Part shown: positions 7,681 through 15,822 of the stretch, in pieces
Layout: each line of letters opens with the position of its first letter
Position numbering within the stretch: the first letter of the stretch is position 1
Assembly: GCA_031258475.1 (NCBI GenBank)
Contig: JAIRMS010000075.1
Span: forward strand, 1-19,733
Source of the DNA: Holosporaceae bacterium
GTDB lineage: Bacteria; Pseudomonadota; Alphaproteobacteria; UBA3830
Length of the DNA stretch: 19,733 nucleotides
Direction of reading: 5' to 3'
Notes under the pieces: generated by a model
The model's input: the letters and a program-made list of their open reading frames with translations, nothing else
Told to the model about the DNA's origin: nothing
The model's database searches: none
Made by a program: the position numbers and the translations under genes

Positions 7681-9002
7681 TCTTTTTCTCCTCCTATTAC
7701 CACAAAAACATCCACATCCAGAATTTTTGCAGCAAGAGAATTTACCTCTGTTAGCGGAACTTGATAGATTTTTTCAATTGTTTCAGACAGTGCGTTCGTT
7801 CCCAATCCCTGTAATTTTTTTTGAAAATAAAAACTGCAAAGATCTTCAGAAGTTCTCAGGCTTACTAACAGCTGTCCCTTTATATTATCTTTGGCGAATT
7901 GCAATTCTGGCTCGGTTATTCCTTTTTCTTTGAGATCCTTGATAATGGATTTTAGCAGATTGATAGCGTCCTGAACTTTCGAGTTGTCAGTCTGAAGTTT
8001 TCCAAAAATATAGCTGGAATGTCTAAGGTCGATGCTACATGCATTTCCGCTGTAGATTAATCCTTTTTCCGTTCGAAGTTTCGAGAGAATCCTTCCCTTG
8101 AACACGCTGCCTTCGCCCAGAATTTTATATAGAATTGCAGCAGCTGATCGTTTGTCAGACGTGGGCCGTTCAGTCTTCAAAACAAAAAAAACTGAACTCT
8201 GAGGGCCGTCTGCATAGTATTTTTTTATTTCGGAATTCAATTTAGGATCAATATCTTTAATATCATCGACTGCCGGTTTCCCGTTTTCGATTCCGGAAAA
8301 AATCTTATCTACCAAAGAGATAGCCTCGTTTTCTGACAGGTCGCCGAAAACGCAAATTTCCGCATTGGCGACCGTTAAAGATTTCGATTTGTAATTTTTT
8401 AGATCGTCTATCGATAATTTCATGAAATCTTCCGAAAGGCCAAAAATCCCATTTTCATAGCAGTGAGATTTGAAAATCATCGATGGAATGATCGCAGAAA
8501 AAGCTAAATCGGTCGGATTTGCCGCATAATTTTGCATCGAACCGCCCATGCCGTTCTGAATCAATTTTACTTTGTCTTCTTCAAAATTCGGAGAAGTGAG
8601 CGATACATTAAAAAGAGCCACAGATTTCTCCAGAGCTATTTTAGGAGCAGTCAAAGAAAAATATAGATGATCCATGTCCGCTTTACAGGATATGGCAATG
8701 GACAAATTCGAGCATTCTTCAGCGAATTGCGTTTTTGAATATTTGCCAGAGCCGCAAAAAACCGCCTTTGAGAAAAACATCGGCACGCCGGTTTTGTTCT
8801 TTTCTTGATGGGAGGCTCCAGCGTTTTTAAAAGCTATTTTTACATGTATTAGCGGAGCGCTACCGTCGTTCATGAACCAAAATTTTATGCCTCGTGAACT
8901 GACTAATTCCCTCACTTTAGTCGAGGAATCATCTTCTCCGCACGCGGGAAAAAAAATGAATAGTGCTAAAATAAATTTGGGAAAGAATTTATTCACGATC
9001 AT
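7677..9002 (-). CDS. M16-family peptidase-like protein, non-catalytic partner (copy B1)
   Basis: Two-domain M16-family protein of 441 residues. An N-terminal export signal (about 1-20) ends FPAC, so Cys21 could be a lipoprotein cysteine, but Pro at -2 makes the lipobox poor. The HxxEH position is MFFSK (75-79), hence no zinc site. The C-terminal domain retains the signature of the inactive subunit, KLRTEKGLIYS, with Arg310 and Tyr317, which in MPP-like and bacterial M16 pairs helps hold substrate. Tandem genes for an active and an inactive M16 subunit are common in alphaproteobacteria, and this gene directly follows the active A1, overlapping it by 14 bp. The ATG at 9002 has AAGGA only two bases away; a GTG two codons later (8996) has better spacing. 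The role as partner of A1 in an envelope heterodimer is inferred. Confidence 0.85.
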   Translation of the reverse strand: MIVNKFFPKFILALFIFFPACGEDDSSTKVRELVSSRGIKFWFMNDGSAPLIHVKIAFKNAGASHQEKNKTGVPMFFSKAVFCGSGKYSKTQFAEECSNLSIAISCKADMDHLYFSLTAPKIALEKSVALFNVSLTSPNFEEDKVKLIQNGMGGSMQNYAANPTDLAFSAIIPSMIFKSHCYENGIFGLSEDFMKLSIDDLKNYKSKSLTVANAEICVFGDLSENEAISLVDKIFSGIENGKPAVDDIKDIDPKLNSEIKKYYADGPQSSVFFVLKTERPTSDKRSAAAILYKILGEGSVFKGRILSKLRTEKGLIYSGNACSIDLRHSSYIFGKLQTDNSKVQDAINLLKSIIKDLKEKGITEPELQFAKDNIKGQLLVSLRTSEDLCSFYFQKKLQGLGTNALSETIEKIYQVPLTEVNSLAAKILDVDVFVVIGGEKE

Positions 9003-10335
9003 ATCCTTTTGGCACGGCTCTTATGATGGCGCACGGTTTCTGCGAAAAAATCTCTCTCAGAAGATCGTTACATTCTTCCAATGAAATTGATTCTATTAAA
9101 TCATCCATGGACTGAATTTCATCTACTGAGTATCCGCCTATTAACATCCATCCAAAGTGGTTAGACATGCGAGCAATATCGTCTTTTTCATATGCTAGAG
9201 AAATTAGATATCGCTGTTTCACCGCATCCAATTCTGACGCCGTAATACCAACGCACATCAGTTTATTTCTGAGATAGCTCCACAGATTTTCAGCATTATC
9301 TAGGTCGTCGATTGAAGGAGCGGAACTTTCCAAACATACGATGTCGTACGGAAATGTCCTGCTTTCATATTCAAACACAACGTTTGTTGCGCAGTTCGAA
9401 ATATCCTTCAACATTTTTTTTACAAAAAAGGCCGGTCGATTCATGGCCATAACCGCCACTTCCAACGCGATGGCTTTCCTTAAATTTTCTTTTGCAAAAA
9501 AAGGTACGCGATACACATATTCAATCGATGAATGTTCCCCGTTTTTGGAGGAGCTGTACCTTATTTCCCTTATGCAGGAAACCGGATCAGCGATATTTTC
9601 CTTTAAATTGTCATCAATCGACTTTGAGGGGATGTTTCCAAAATATTTTTCCGCCAACATTTTGATATTATCGAGATCAAAATCACCGGAAATAACAATT
9701 ATCGCGTTATTCGGAGCAAACCATTTATTGTGGAAATCGTACAAATCTTCTTTCGTTATGGCTTCTATTTCATGTTTCCATCCTATAATTCCTATTCCTG
9801 CTATTTCTCTGCTAAAAATGTTAGCCAATGCGGCCTCTTGCAACGCTCCTTCCGGTTCATTATCGACCCTTGTGCTGCGTTCTTCTAGAATGGCGTTTTT
9901 TTCCGATAAAAAGATATCGTCGTCAATTGCTAATGTCACCATACGGATTGCTTCGTGGGAGAAAACAGATTCTATGTGTTCGTTGGAAAATATCTCGTAA
10001 AAACAGATCGTTTTTAACGAGGTAAATGCGTTTTTAGCTGCGCCGATATCTTCTAAAAAATTGCTAAATTCCATTTTGTTGGAAGAAAACGCCATGTGTT
10101 CAAGATAATGGGCTACTCCGGATTTCGAAATCGCATCGTTTTTTGATCCACATCTGTACCAGATGGAGAAAAAGATAATAGGAGAAGTTTTTTTCTCAAT
10201 GCAAACGACCCTCAAGCCATTTCCCAATGTGAAATCGGAGACGTTGTATTTCGCCTGCGAACAAAAGACGAACAAAACAAAAATTGGAATCACCAGACTT
10301 TTTAAATAGAAAAAGAAAAAAGATTTATTTTTCAA
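8989..10335 (-). CDS. M16-family zinc metallopeptidase, catalytic subunit (copy A1)
   Basis: Exported insulinase-type peptidase of 448 residues and the only member of the four-gene array with an intact active site. The inverted zinc motif is HYLEH (His76, catalytic Glu79, His80); the third ligand is expected at Glu151/Glu152 in the string ILEERS. A hydrophobic signal segment (about 12-28, ending CSQA) implies periplasmic action. The N-terminal LGNGLRVV, the GVAHYLEHMAF box and NAFTS(x)nFYE are typical of PqqL/processing-protease-like M16B enzymes, which degrade or trim peptides. The start is TTG at 10335, overlapping the popZ-like stop by 11 bp; no better in-frame ATG exists before the signal segment. 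The substrate cannot be read from the sequence. It most probably works as a heterodimer with B1. Confidence 0.92.
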   Translation of the reverse strand: MKNKSFFFFYLKSLVIPIFVLFVFCSQAKYNVSDFTLGNGLRVVCIEKKTSPIIFFSIWYRCGSKNDAISKSGVAHYLEHMAFSSNKMEFSNFLEDIGAAKNAFTSLKTICFYEIFSNEHIESVFSHEAIRMVTLAIDDDIFLSEKNAILEERSTRVDNEPEGALQEAALANIFSREIAGIGIIGWKHEIEAITKEDLYDFHNKWFAPNNAIIVISGDFDLDNIKMLAEKYFGNIPSKSIDDNLKENIADPVSCIREIRYSSSKNGEHSSIEYVYRVPFFAKENLRKAIALEVAVMAMNRPAFFVKKMLKDISNCATNVVFEYESRTFPYDIVCLESSAPSIDDLDNAENLWSYLRNKLMCVGITASELDAVKQRYLISLAYEKDDIARMSNHFGWMLIGGYSVDEIQSMDDLIESISLEECNDLLREIFSQKPCAIIRAVPKGYDRE

Positions 10336-10801
10336 TTATGACTCTCTTGAGCAACTCACGAAATTTTTCCTCCATTATATTTTTTGCAATGTCCGGAAGA
10401 TTGTCCTTCGCCCACTTATCTAGTAGAGGAATAGCTACTTCTTTTAACAATTCCAAAATGGTTTCATTTCCATTTGGCTGCGAGGAATTTTCCTCTGTTT
10501 TTGAAACGGTTGGGCAGGAAGAAACGTCCGTGGATATTATGGGAGCTTTTTGAAGATGCTGAGCAATATATTCTTCTTTTTGATGCTTTCTTTCCGAAAT
10601 GGAATCGGCGTTTTTTTGCACCAATTTCAAAAAGGCCCCTATGTCGGAATGCTCGGAATCGGCAGCTTTTATTTTTACAACACTGCCATCAGGCTTGACC
10701 ATATCGGTTAAATCTAAAACGGGAGGTTCATCATCTATCACCATTTTTTTTATTGACGAAAGCACATCGTCCAACGACATTTCTGAATTTTTATCCACCA
10801 T
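10325..10801 (-). CDS. popZ: PopZ-family polar organising protein (DUF2497)
   Basis: Small acidic protein resembling PopZ, the alphaproteobacterial scaffold that forms a polar microdomain and tethers the chromosome origin via ParB. The N-terminus carries a helix matching the PopZ client-binding segment (MSLDDVLSSIKKMVIDDE, about residues 8-25). A polar, Ser/Pro/Glu/Lys-rich linker follows. The C-terminal about 45 residues, with LLDKWAKDNLPDIAKNIMEEK, are the DUF2497 helical oligomerisation region. The ATG at 10801 gives 158 residues with GAGAAGG just upstream; a TTG at 10834 right after the tolC stop is possible but less likely. It is shorter than Caulobacter PopZ (about 177 residues). It lies between tolC and the M16 peptidase genes; a tolC-popZ neighbourhood is, from memory, seen in other alphaproteobacteria. 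The family call is good; the polar function here is inferred. Confidence 0.82.
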   Translation of the reverse strand: MVDKNSEMSLDDVLSSIKKMVIDDEPPVLDLTDMVKPDGSVVKIKAADSEHSDIGAFLKLVQKNADSISERKHQKEEYIAQHLQKAPIISTDVSSCPTVSKTEENSSQPNGNETILELLKEVAIPLLDKWAKDNLPDIAKNIMEEKFRELLKRVIIEK

Positions 10802-10834
10802 AGCCTTCTCTCTTTTCACTATCCTAACCAACAA

Positions 10835-12205
10835 TCAAATATTGCGTCTTTTTTTAAATAACGAACCCAGGCTAAGATTTCCAGACAACGCGGAAATCGT
10901 TGTCGCTGCGAGTATTTTTTGCTTCCGCGAATTTGCGTAGGTAACGCGGGCGTCCAATAACTGATTTTCTCCGTCTAGGATTTCAGTGTTAGATTTTATG
11001 CCCATGGTATTTTCCTCAAAATTACTCTCCGAACTTAGCTCTGCGCTTTTAACCGCGGAACGACTCGCTTTTATCATCGCGTTTGCTGAAATATATTTAT
11101 TCCAGTTAACAATACACTCTTTTTTTACTTCAAGCATGGTGTCTTCGGCTGTGAATTTAGCTTTTAGAGCCCGTTGATTTGCGATTGCAATGGCCGAATA
11201 CGTATTTCCGGAAGAGGGCGAGTTGGAAAAGATCGGGACAGTTACGTCAATGGATGCGGTATAGGTATTTTGCGAGTCATTATATTTTCGCTTTGTTAAA
11301 TTTCTTCCGCTTCTAAGGGACAAATCGCAACTTGGAGACAATGCGCCTTTGGTGGCGTTTAGATTGCTGACTTCCGCCTGTTCTTCCAGTCTGGAGGATC
11401 TAATATTATGATTAGCCGACATCGCCTGAGCGACCAGTTCGTCTAAACTCTTCGGAAGATCGAGTTGCAGATCAGGGAGTTCCATATCTTCGCTCGCCCT
11501 GAGGCCTGTTAATTTTTCAAATTCAGATTCCGAGGTGAATAGCTCTGTTTCCGCTTCAATTCTCTCGTAGATTGCTCTCTGATGGTTGGCGCTGGCCTGG
11601 GCGACTTCCGCCGGAGTTCCGGCTCCCGCCTCCAGGCTAGCGTTTTTGGATTCTGCAGTCTTTTTAAGATTTTCTTCCTTTTTTTTCAGTGCAGCAACTT
11701 TTTGACGGCCAGCCCATATGCCAGCATAGGCGTCCAATACTCTGATGATCAATCTTTGCTCTTCAAATTTTAATTTATGATAGGCCGCTTTGGCTGCGCT
11801 TTCACTTGCGCTTATTCTACTGACAGTGGAAAAACCGTTGAACAAATTCTGTGAAATTGAAATGTCCATTTTGGTTGTAGTTTTTTTTTCTGTCTGACGC
11901 ACCGTGAACTGTTCTACTTCATCCCTATTTCTCTCGCTTGATATTCTTCCCTGTATACTTGGCAAAAACATCATTTTCGCTTGAGTGAGAGCCTCCTCTG
12001 CGGTTCTTTTATCAGTTTGGCTTGCAAACCATCCCTTGTTGGTATTGTACGCCGCGATGATCGCTTCTTCGAAAGTCGAAACATAATTTTTCGAAACGGC
12101 CGCTTGCTTATCGGGAGCTTTTACACGTTTTTTATGAGCCCCATCATCCGCGTAACAATGGACCACAACAAGTGAAAAAAGCAAAAAATAAACTTTCACC
12201 GACAT
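10835..12205 (-). CDS. tolC: TolC family outer membrane channel protein
   Basis: Trimeric outer-membrane channel with a periplasmic tunnel that joins inner-membrane efflux pumps or type I secretion systems to the exterior. A signal peptide (VYFLLFSLVVVHCYA) is followed by two OEP repeats rich in long helices. Diagnostic strings are the opening FEEAIIAAYNTN, QAKMMFLPSIQGRIS, ISQNLFNGFST and the late SNTEILDGENQLLDARVTYANSRKQ. The 456 residues fit TolC-type proteins. The ATG at 12205 has its GAGGAG directly abutting, whereas GTG at 12199 lies six bases from the same site and starts MKVYFLLF, so the true start may be two codons later. It follows gltX by 25 bp and precedes the popZ-like gene. No membrane-fusion protein or ABC/RND pump gene is adjacent. 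Confidence 0.93.
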   Translation of the reverse strand: MSVKVYFLLFSLVVVHCYADDGAHKKRVKAPDKQAAVSKNYVSTFEEAIIAAYNTNKGWFASQTDKRTAEEALTQAKMMFLPSIQGRISSERNRDEVEQFTVRQTEKKTTTKMDISISQNLFNGFSTVSRISASESAAKAAYHKLKFEEQRLIIRVLDAYAGIWAGRQKVAALKKKEENLKKTAESKNASLEAGAGTPAEVAQASANHQRAIYERIEAETELFTSESEFEKLTGLRASEDMELPDLQLDLPKSLDELVAQAMSANHNIRSSRLEEQAEVSNLNATKGALSPSCDLSLRSGRNLTKRKYNDSQNTYTASIDVTVPIFSNSPSSGNTYSAIAIANQRALKAKFTAEDTMLEVKKECIVNWNKYISANAMIKASRSAVKSAELSSESNFEENTMGIKSNTEILDGENQLLDARVTYANSRKQKILAATTISALSGNLSLGSLFKKRRNI

Positions 12206-12211
12206 CTCCTC
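12206..12211 (-). promoter_or_regulatory. Ribosome-binding site abutting the tolC ATG
   Basis: The minus-strand GAGGAG is directly followed by ATG (12205-12203) with no spacer, while GTG (12199-12197) is six bases away. This favours GTG initiation two codons downstream of the annotated ATG. Confidence 0.5.
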
Positions 12212-12230
12212 TTTTAAAAAACAATTAATT

Positions 12231-13598
12231 TTATACCAACACAGCATTAATTCTACTCAAACTTTCGTTTTTCCCAAAGGAAATTAACATATCAAATATG
12301 CTGGGAGTAATTTTTCTTCCAGTTAGAACGTTTCTCAGGGATTGGGCGATTTTCCCAAACGAAATATTTTTTTCAGAAGAGAATTCTCTAAGCTGTTTTT
12401 CCAGATTTTCTTCCGTCCAATCCTCAATGGATTTTAGTCTTGCCAGGGTCGTTTCCAAAATGTTTTGCGTTTCGGAATTCACTTTTTCCGGAACAAAATC
12501 ATTTGTGTATATGGTCGCGAGATCTCTTAGTTCAAGCATGGTTTTTGCTCGTTGCTTCAGTCCAGACATGCCTCGCAGAAGTCGAAGCCGCTTCTCTTCG
12601 GATATATTTTCGCCTATTAATTCTATCAAATTTTTCAACAGGCGGCTATTGTCTGCGATTCGCATATAATGCCCGTTTAAATTATCCAATTTCGAGAAAT
12701 CCAGTCGCGACGCGGACTTTCCCAAATTTTCTGTCGTAAACCACTCCAGGGCCTGCTCCCTGGAAATAATCTCATCGTCTCCATGAGACCATCCCAGTCG
12801 CAGCAAACAATTGCAAACCGCTTCCGGAAGATATCCCCTATCACGATAGGCGTCGATACCGAGAGCGCCATGCCGCTTGGATAATTTTGCCCCATCTGGC
12901 CCATGAATCAACGGGATATGACCGTATTGCGGGATGTTCCAGCCAAACGCGTTGAATATTTGTATATGTCTAAAGGTGTTTGTTAGATGATCGTCCCCAC
13001 GAATTACATGGGTAATCCCCATATCATGGTCGTCGACCACAACTGACAGCATGAAAGTTGGAGTGCCATCACTTCGGACCAGAACCATGTCATCCAATTC
13101 CTTATTAGAAACCGTAATCTTTCCCTGCACGATATCGCATAGCGTCGTGTCTCCATCCAGTGGAGCTTTCAGACGAATAACTGGATTAACACAAGCAGGA
13201 GCATCCCCGTGATCACGGTCTCTCCACATTCCGTTGTATTTGGGAGATAATCCTTTGGATCTGGCTTCATTTCTCATCGCTTCAAGTTCCTCTGCGGTGC
13301 AATAACAATAATAAGCCTTTCCTTCTTTTACCAAACTTTCCGCCAGCTCGACATGATGCCTGGTTCGAGAAAACTGGAAAACCGGCTCTCCATCCCAATT
13401 TATTTCCAGCCATTTTAATCCGTCGAGTATGGCGTCAACCGCCTCCTGCGTTGACCTTTCTCGATCCGTGTCTTCTATTCTCAGAAGGAATTTTCCTCCG
13501 TGGTGACGCGCCAGCAGCCAATTAAAAAGCGCAGTCCTCGCTCCACCGATGTGCAAAAACCCGGTGGGGGACGGAGCGAAACGCGTAACGATGCTCAT
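12231..13598 (-). CDS. gltX: Glutamyl-tRNA synthetase
   Basis: Class I aminoacyl-tRNA synthetase that charges tRNA(Glu), and in organisms with GatCAB usually also tRNA(Gln). The HIGH motif is HIGG (16-19) within RFAPSPTGFLHIGGART. The KMSKS loop is KLSKR (238-242) in GPDGAKLSKRHG. The catalytic core is followed by an all-helical anticodon-binding part from about residue 300. The 455 residues are typical of bacterial GluRS; there is no glutaminyl-tRNA synthetase beta-barrel domain. ATG at 13598 with AAAGAG upstream. Alphaproteobacteria often carry two GltX paralogues, and the presence of gatA and gatB nearby makes a tRNA(Gln)-misacylating role plausible for this or a second copy. It heads the long minus-strand string with tolC, popZ and the M16 genes. 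Confidence 0.96.
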   Translation of the reverse strand: MSIVTRFAPSPTGFLHIGGARTALFNWLLARHHGGKFLLRIEDTDRERSTQEAVDAILDGLKWLEINWDGEPVFQFSRTRHHVELAESLVKEGKAYYCYCTAEELEAMRNEARSKGLSPKYNGMWRDRDHGDAPACVNPVIRLKAPLDGDTTLCDIVQGKITVSNKELDDMVLVRSDGTPTFMLSVVVDDHDMGITHVIRGDDHLTNTFRHIQIFNAFGWNIPQYGHIPLIHGPDGAKLSKRHGALGIDAYRDRGYLPEAVCNCLLRLGWSHGDDEIISREQALEWFTTENLGKSASRLDFSKLDNLNGHYMRIADNSRLLKNLIELIGENISEEKRLRLLRGMSGLKQRAKTMLELRDLATIYTNDFVPEKVNSETQNILETTLARLKSIEDWTEENLEKQLREFSSEKNISFGKIAQSLRNVLTGRKITPSIFDMLISFGKNESLSRINAVLV

Positions 13599-13626
13599 AT
13601 TTACTCTTTATAAAACAATCACTCGT

Positions 13627-13655
13627 ATTCTACATACTAAGCCTTTGAGAGTAAA
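13627..13655 (-). promoter_or_regulatory. Sigma-70-like promoter of gltX
   Basis: The minus-strand TTTACT (13655-13650) and TAGAAT (13632-13627) are spaced by exactly 17 bp and match the consensus at 4/6 and 5/6. The predicted start is near 13620, about 22 bases before the gltX ATG. The -35 box touches the comEC start codon, so the two divergent genes share this 56-bp region. Confidence 0.45.
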
Positions 13656-15610
13656 TGTTTAAGGATAAACTCCAAAATTTTATCGGCGAGTTCTGCGAAG
13701 ATGAGAAACACCGATTGCCGAATTTCATACCCGTTGGAATAGGCATAGGGATAAGTTTTTATTTTTCTTTGGACAGCGAACCAAATTTTCTTCTGAATGT
13801 TGTCGTTTTGCTTCTAATTCTTTGTTTCCATTTTCTTGTGAAATCTAATAGGTGGATTTTTTATATTTTACTGAGCATCAGCTTTGGGTTTTTTGTATCT
13901 CAACTGCGAACGAAAACAATCGGTACATTTATGTTATCCCAAAAGAAAGATGAACCAATTTCACTAACTGCGACTGTGGAGACCTGTGAAAAAACCGAAA
14001 AAGGACTGACTTTTATTGTAGACGAAGTTCGAAATAGAAAGTATCCGAAATTGAATAAATTGCATCTCACCTGGCGCGGCAAAAAAGCGACGATTTCCGA
14101 AGAAGATTATGTTCCAGGATCAAGGGTCCTGTTTCGAGTGATTTTGTCTCCTCTACATCCACAGGCTTTTCCAGGGGCCTACGATTTCAAGAAACAACAA
14201 TATTTCAAAGGAGTAAGCGCTCGCGGATTTATTATAGCGCCGCCAAAAATCCTCAGAAAACCGGAACGACCCACTTTCCACTTATTTATAAAACAATTGC
14301 GCCACAGCATAGATAAAAAAATTGAAAAATATCTTCCAAAAAATACGGCATCCGTCGCCAAGGCTTTAATTACCGGGAATAAATCAGAAGTTTCTCAAAA
14401 TGTTCGCAGTAATTTCGCTAACTCCGGAACCGCTCATTTGCTCGCGATATCTGGTCTCCATATGGGGATAATTGGATTTTTTATCTTTTGGTTTTTTCGA
14501 GTTTTTCTATGTTGTATTCCATGTATTTATTTGTTTTTCGACATAAAAAAAATCGCGGCGATAATTTCCTGGATAGGAGTTCTGTTTTATCTGTATATTT
14601 CTGGAAATTCCGTACCTTCTCTCCGAGCGTTTGTTATGCATACTCTCATCATATGCGCAATTCTTGTGGAAAGATGTGCGTTAACCATGAGATCCGTGGC
14701 GATCGCTGCCACGCTCATTATGTCGTTTTCACCGGAGGTGATTCTATTCCCTAGCTTTCAGATGTCGTTTGCTGCTGTAATTGCGATTGTGGCATTTTTT
14801 GAGTACGCATGGGATTTTTCCGGATTTTTCAAAACATTGATAAATATTATGGCGACAACCGTGGTTGCCTCCATTCCCACGGCGATATTCTCGATGCATT
14901 CGTTTAATCAATTGACGCTCAACAGTATTCCCGCAAACCTTGTATCCGTTCCTCTCATGTCATTTTTTATCATGCCACTGGCGGTGGTGGCGTTATTTTT
15001 AATGCCATTTGGTTTAGCACATCCGATGGTTTCGCTAATGGGATACGGCGTTGATTTGTTGATAAAAATCTCCGAGCTATCAGCCAAATTGCCAGGCTCT
15101 CATTTTGTTATGCACACTCCAACTTCAACGAATATGGCGATTTTTATCTTTTCCGGATTAATATTAACGCTGATTCATCATAGAATTCGCTTTCTAGGAA
15201 TCGTCGGCTCGATTATTGGTGGAGTTTGCTATTATCTCACTCCCACTCCGGATATTTTCATATCACAAAAATCCAAAGTCATAGGAATAAAAACGGAGGA
15301 AAACGCCTGTTTCAATCATTTGGGATATTTTAAATCTGTAACTTCGTCATGGGCTCGATCGGTGGGTTTTGAAAAACGGGAGAAATTCAATTCAAAGGGT
15401 TGTCGAAAATATATCAGAGAAATCTCGAAGGGAACCTATGCCGCGCGCATAAAAAATCAGGACATCATCATCACCGATAACAAAAGCCGCGATCTGCAAC
15501 CTTCGAACACTATACTTTTAGATGAAAATTCAAACTTCGCCAGAACAATTTACACTCAACCTCTTGAGTGCGCATCAAACGAACAAAAATCCCGGCCCTG
15601 GACTGAATGA
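13655..15610 (+). CDS. comEC: ComEC/Rec2 family competence membrane protein
   Basis: Multi-spanning inner-membrane protein expected to form the channel that takes up single-stranded DNA in transformation. Hydrophobic segments in the first about 85 residues are followed by a soluble DUF4131/OB-like part (about 95-195) containing PGAYDFKKQQYFKG. The Competence domain begins around 230 with GNKSEVSQNVRSNFANSGTA and the hallmark HLLAISGLHMG (261-271), then many transmembrane helices to about 540. The C-terminal about 110 residues are soluble, but no metallo-beta-lactamase HxHxDH motif is present, as in other alphaproteobacterial ComEC proteins. The 651 residues are slightly short for the group. 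The ATG at 13655 has GAGAG four bases upstream. It is transcribed divergently from gltX and convergently with the small membrane ORF. Whether the organism is competent cannot be told from this window. Confidence 0.92.
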   Translation: MFKDKLQNFIGEFCEDEKHRLPNFIPVGIGIGISFYFSLDSEPNFLLNVVVLLLILCFHFLVKSNRWIFYILLSISFGFFVSQLRTKTIGTFMLSQKKDEPISLTATVETCEKTEKGLTFIVDEVRNRKYPKLNKLHLTWRGKKATISEEDYVPGSRVLFRVILSPLHPQAFPGAYDFKKQQYFKGVSARGFIIAPPKILRKPERPTFHLFIKQLRHSIDKKIEKYLPKNTASVAKALITGNKSEVSQNVRSNFANSGTAHLLAISGLHMGIIGFFIFWFFRVFLCCIPCIYLFFDIKKIAAIISWIGVLFYLYISGNSVPSLRAFVMHTLIICAILVERCALTMRSVAIAATLIMSFSPEVILFPSFQMSFAAVIAIVAFFEYAWDFSGFFKTLINIMATTVVASIPTAIFSMHSFNQLTLNSIPANLVSVPLMSFFIMPLAVVALFLMPFGLAHPMVSLMGYGVDLLIKISELSAKLPGSHFVMHTPTSTNMAIFIFSGLILTLIHHRIRFLGIVGSIIGGVCYYLTPTPDIFISQKSKVIGIKTEENACFNHLGYFKSVTSSWARSVGFEKREKFNSKGCRKYIREISKGTYAARIKNQDIIITDNKSRDLQPSNTILLDENSNFARTIYTQPLECASNEQKSRPWTE

Positions 15611-15629
15611 ACAGAGACCGTACAGGTGT

Positions 15630-15815
15630 CTACAGAAAATGCTGCCCAAAGGCAATAATACTCGTTTCTAAATTCTTTGCCACAGTATGCATCTCGTTTA
15701 AGACGATTTTTAACAGGCGCATCATTACTTCCCAGTAACCTGTAAAATAAACTACCGCCAACGCCAATCCTACAAAGGCCGAGAATTTCAATACATCCCA
15801 CCAAAAACCCTTCAC
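15630..15815 (-). CDS. Small single-pass membrane protein, unknown function
   Basis: I do not recognise this short gene. From GTG at 15815 it encodes 61 residues: a WW-containing start, one hydrophobic segment (VLKFSAFVGLALAVVYFTG, about 7-26), then an amphipathic helix of about 35 residues. An AGGGAG lies about ten bases before the GTG. An ATG at 15857 in the same frame would give 75 residues and overlap the preceding gene by 35 bp, which is less likely. It starts seven bases after the mitofilin-like stop, in the position where many alphaproteobacteria have hemY, but it is far too short for HemY and I see no HemY motifs. It could be a real small protein or a remnant. It converges on comEC with a 19-bp gap. 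Confidence 0.45.
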   Translation of the reverse strand: MKGFWWDVLKFSAFVGLALAVVYFTGYWEVMMRLLKIVLNEMHTVAKNLETSIIAFGQHFL

Positions 15816-15822
15816 TATCTTT

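Noticed and set aside
8940..8946. Lipoprotein cysteine in B1 (FPAC)
   Set aside because: Pro at -2 and Phe at -3 do not fit a usual lipobox, so I noted it only as a possibility and did not call a lipoprotein.
9341..10000. 219-codon plus-strand frame antisense to A1
   Set aside because: It is fully antisense to a gene with an intact zinc motif and signal peptide. Its residue pattern mirrors the complementary strand and shows no family motif.
15605..15632. Terminator between comEC and the small membrane ORF
   Set aside because: The AGACC...GGTGTCT pairing is short and mismatched, with no T-run on either side.
15556..15804. 82-codon minus-strand frame overlapping the comEC end and the small membrane ORF
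   Set aside because: It lies in a different frame from the small membrane ORF, runs into the comEC 3' end and shows no motif, so it is a shadow.
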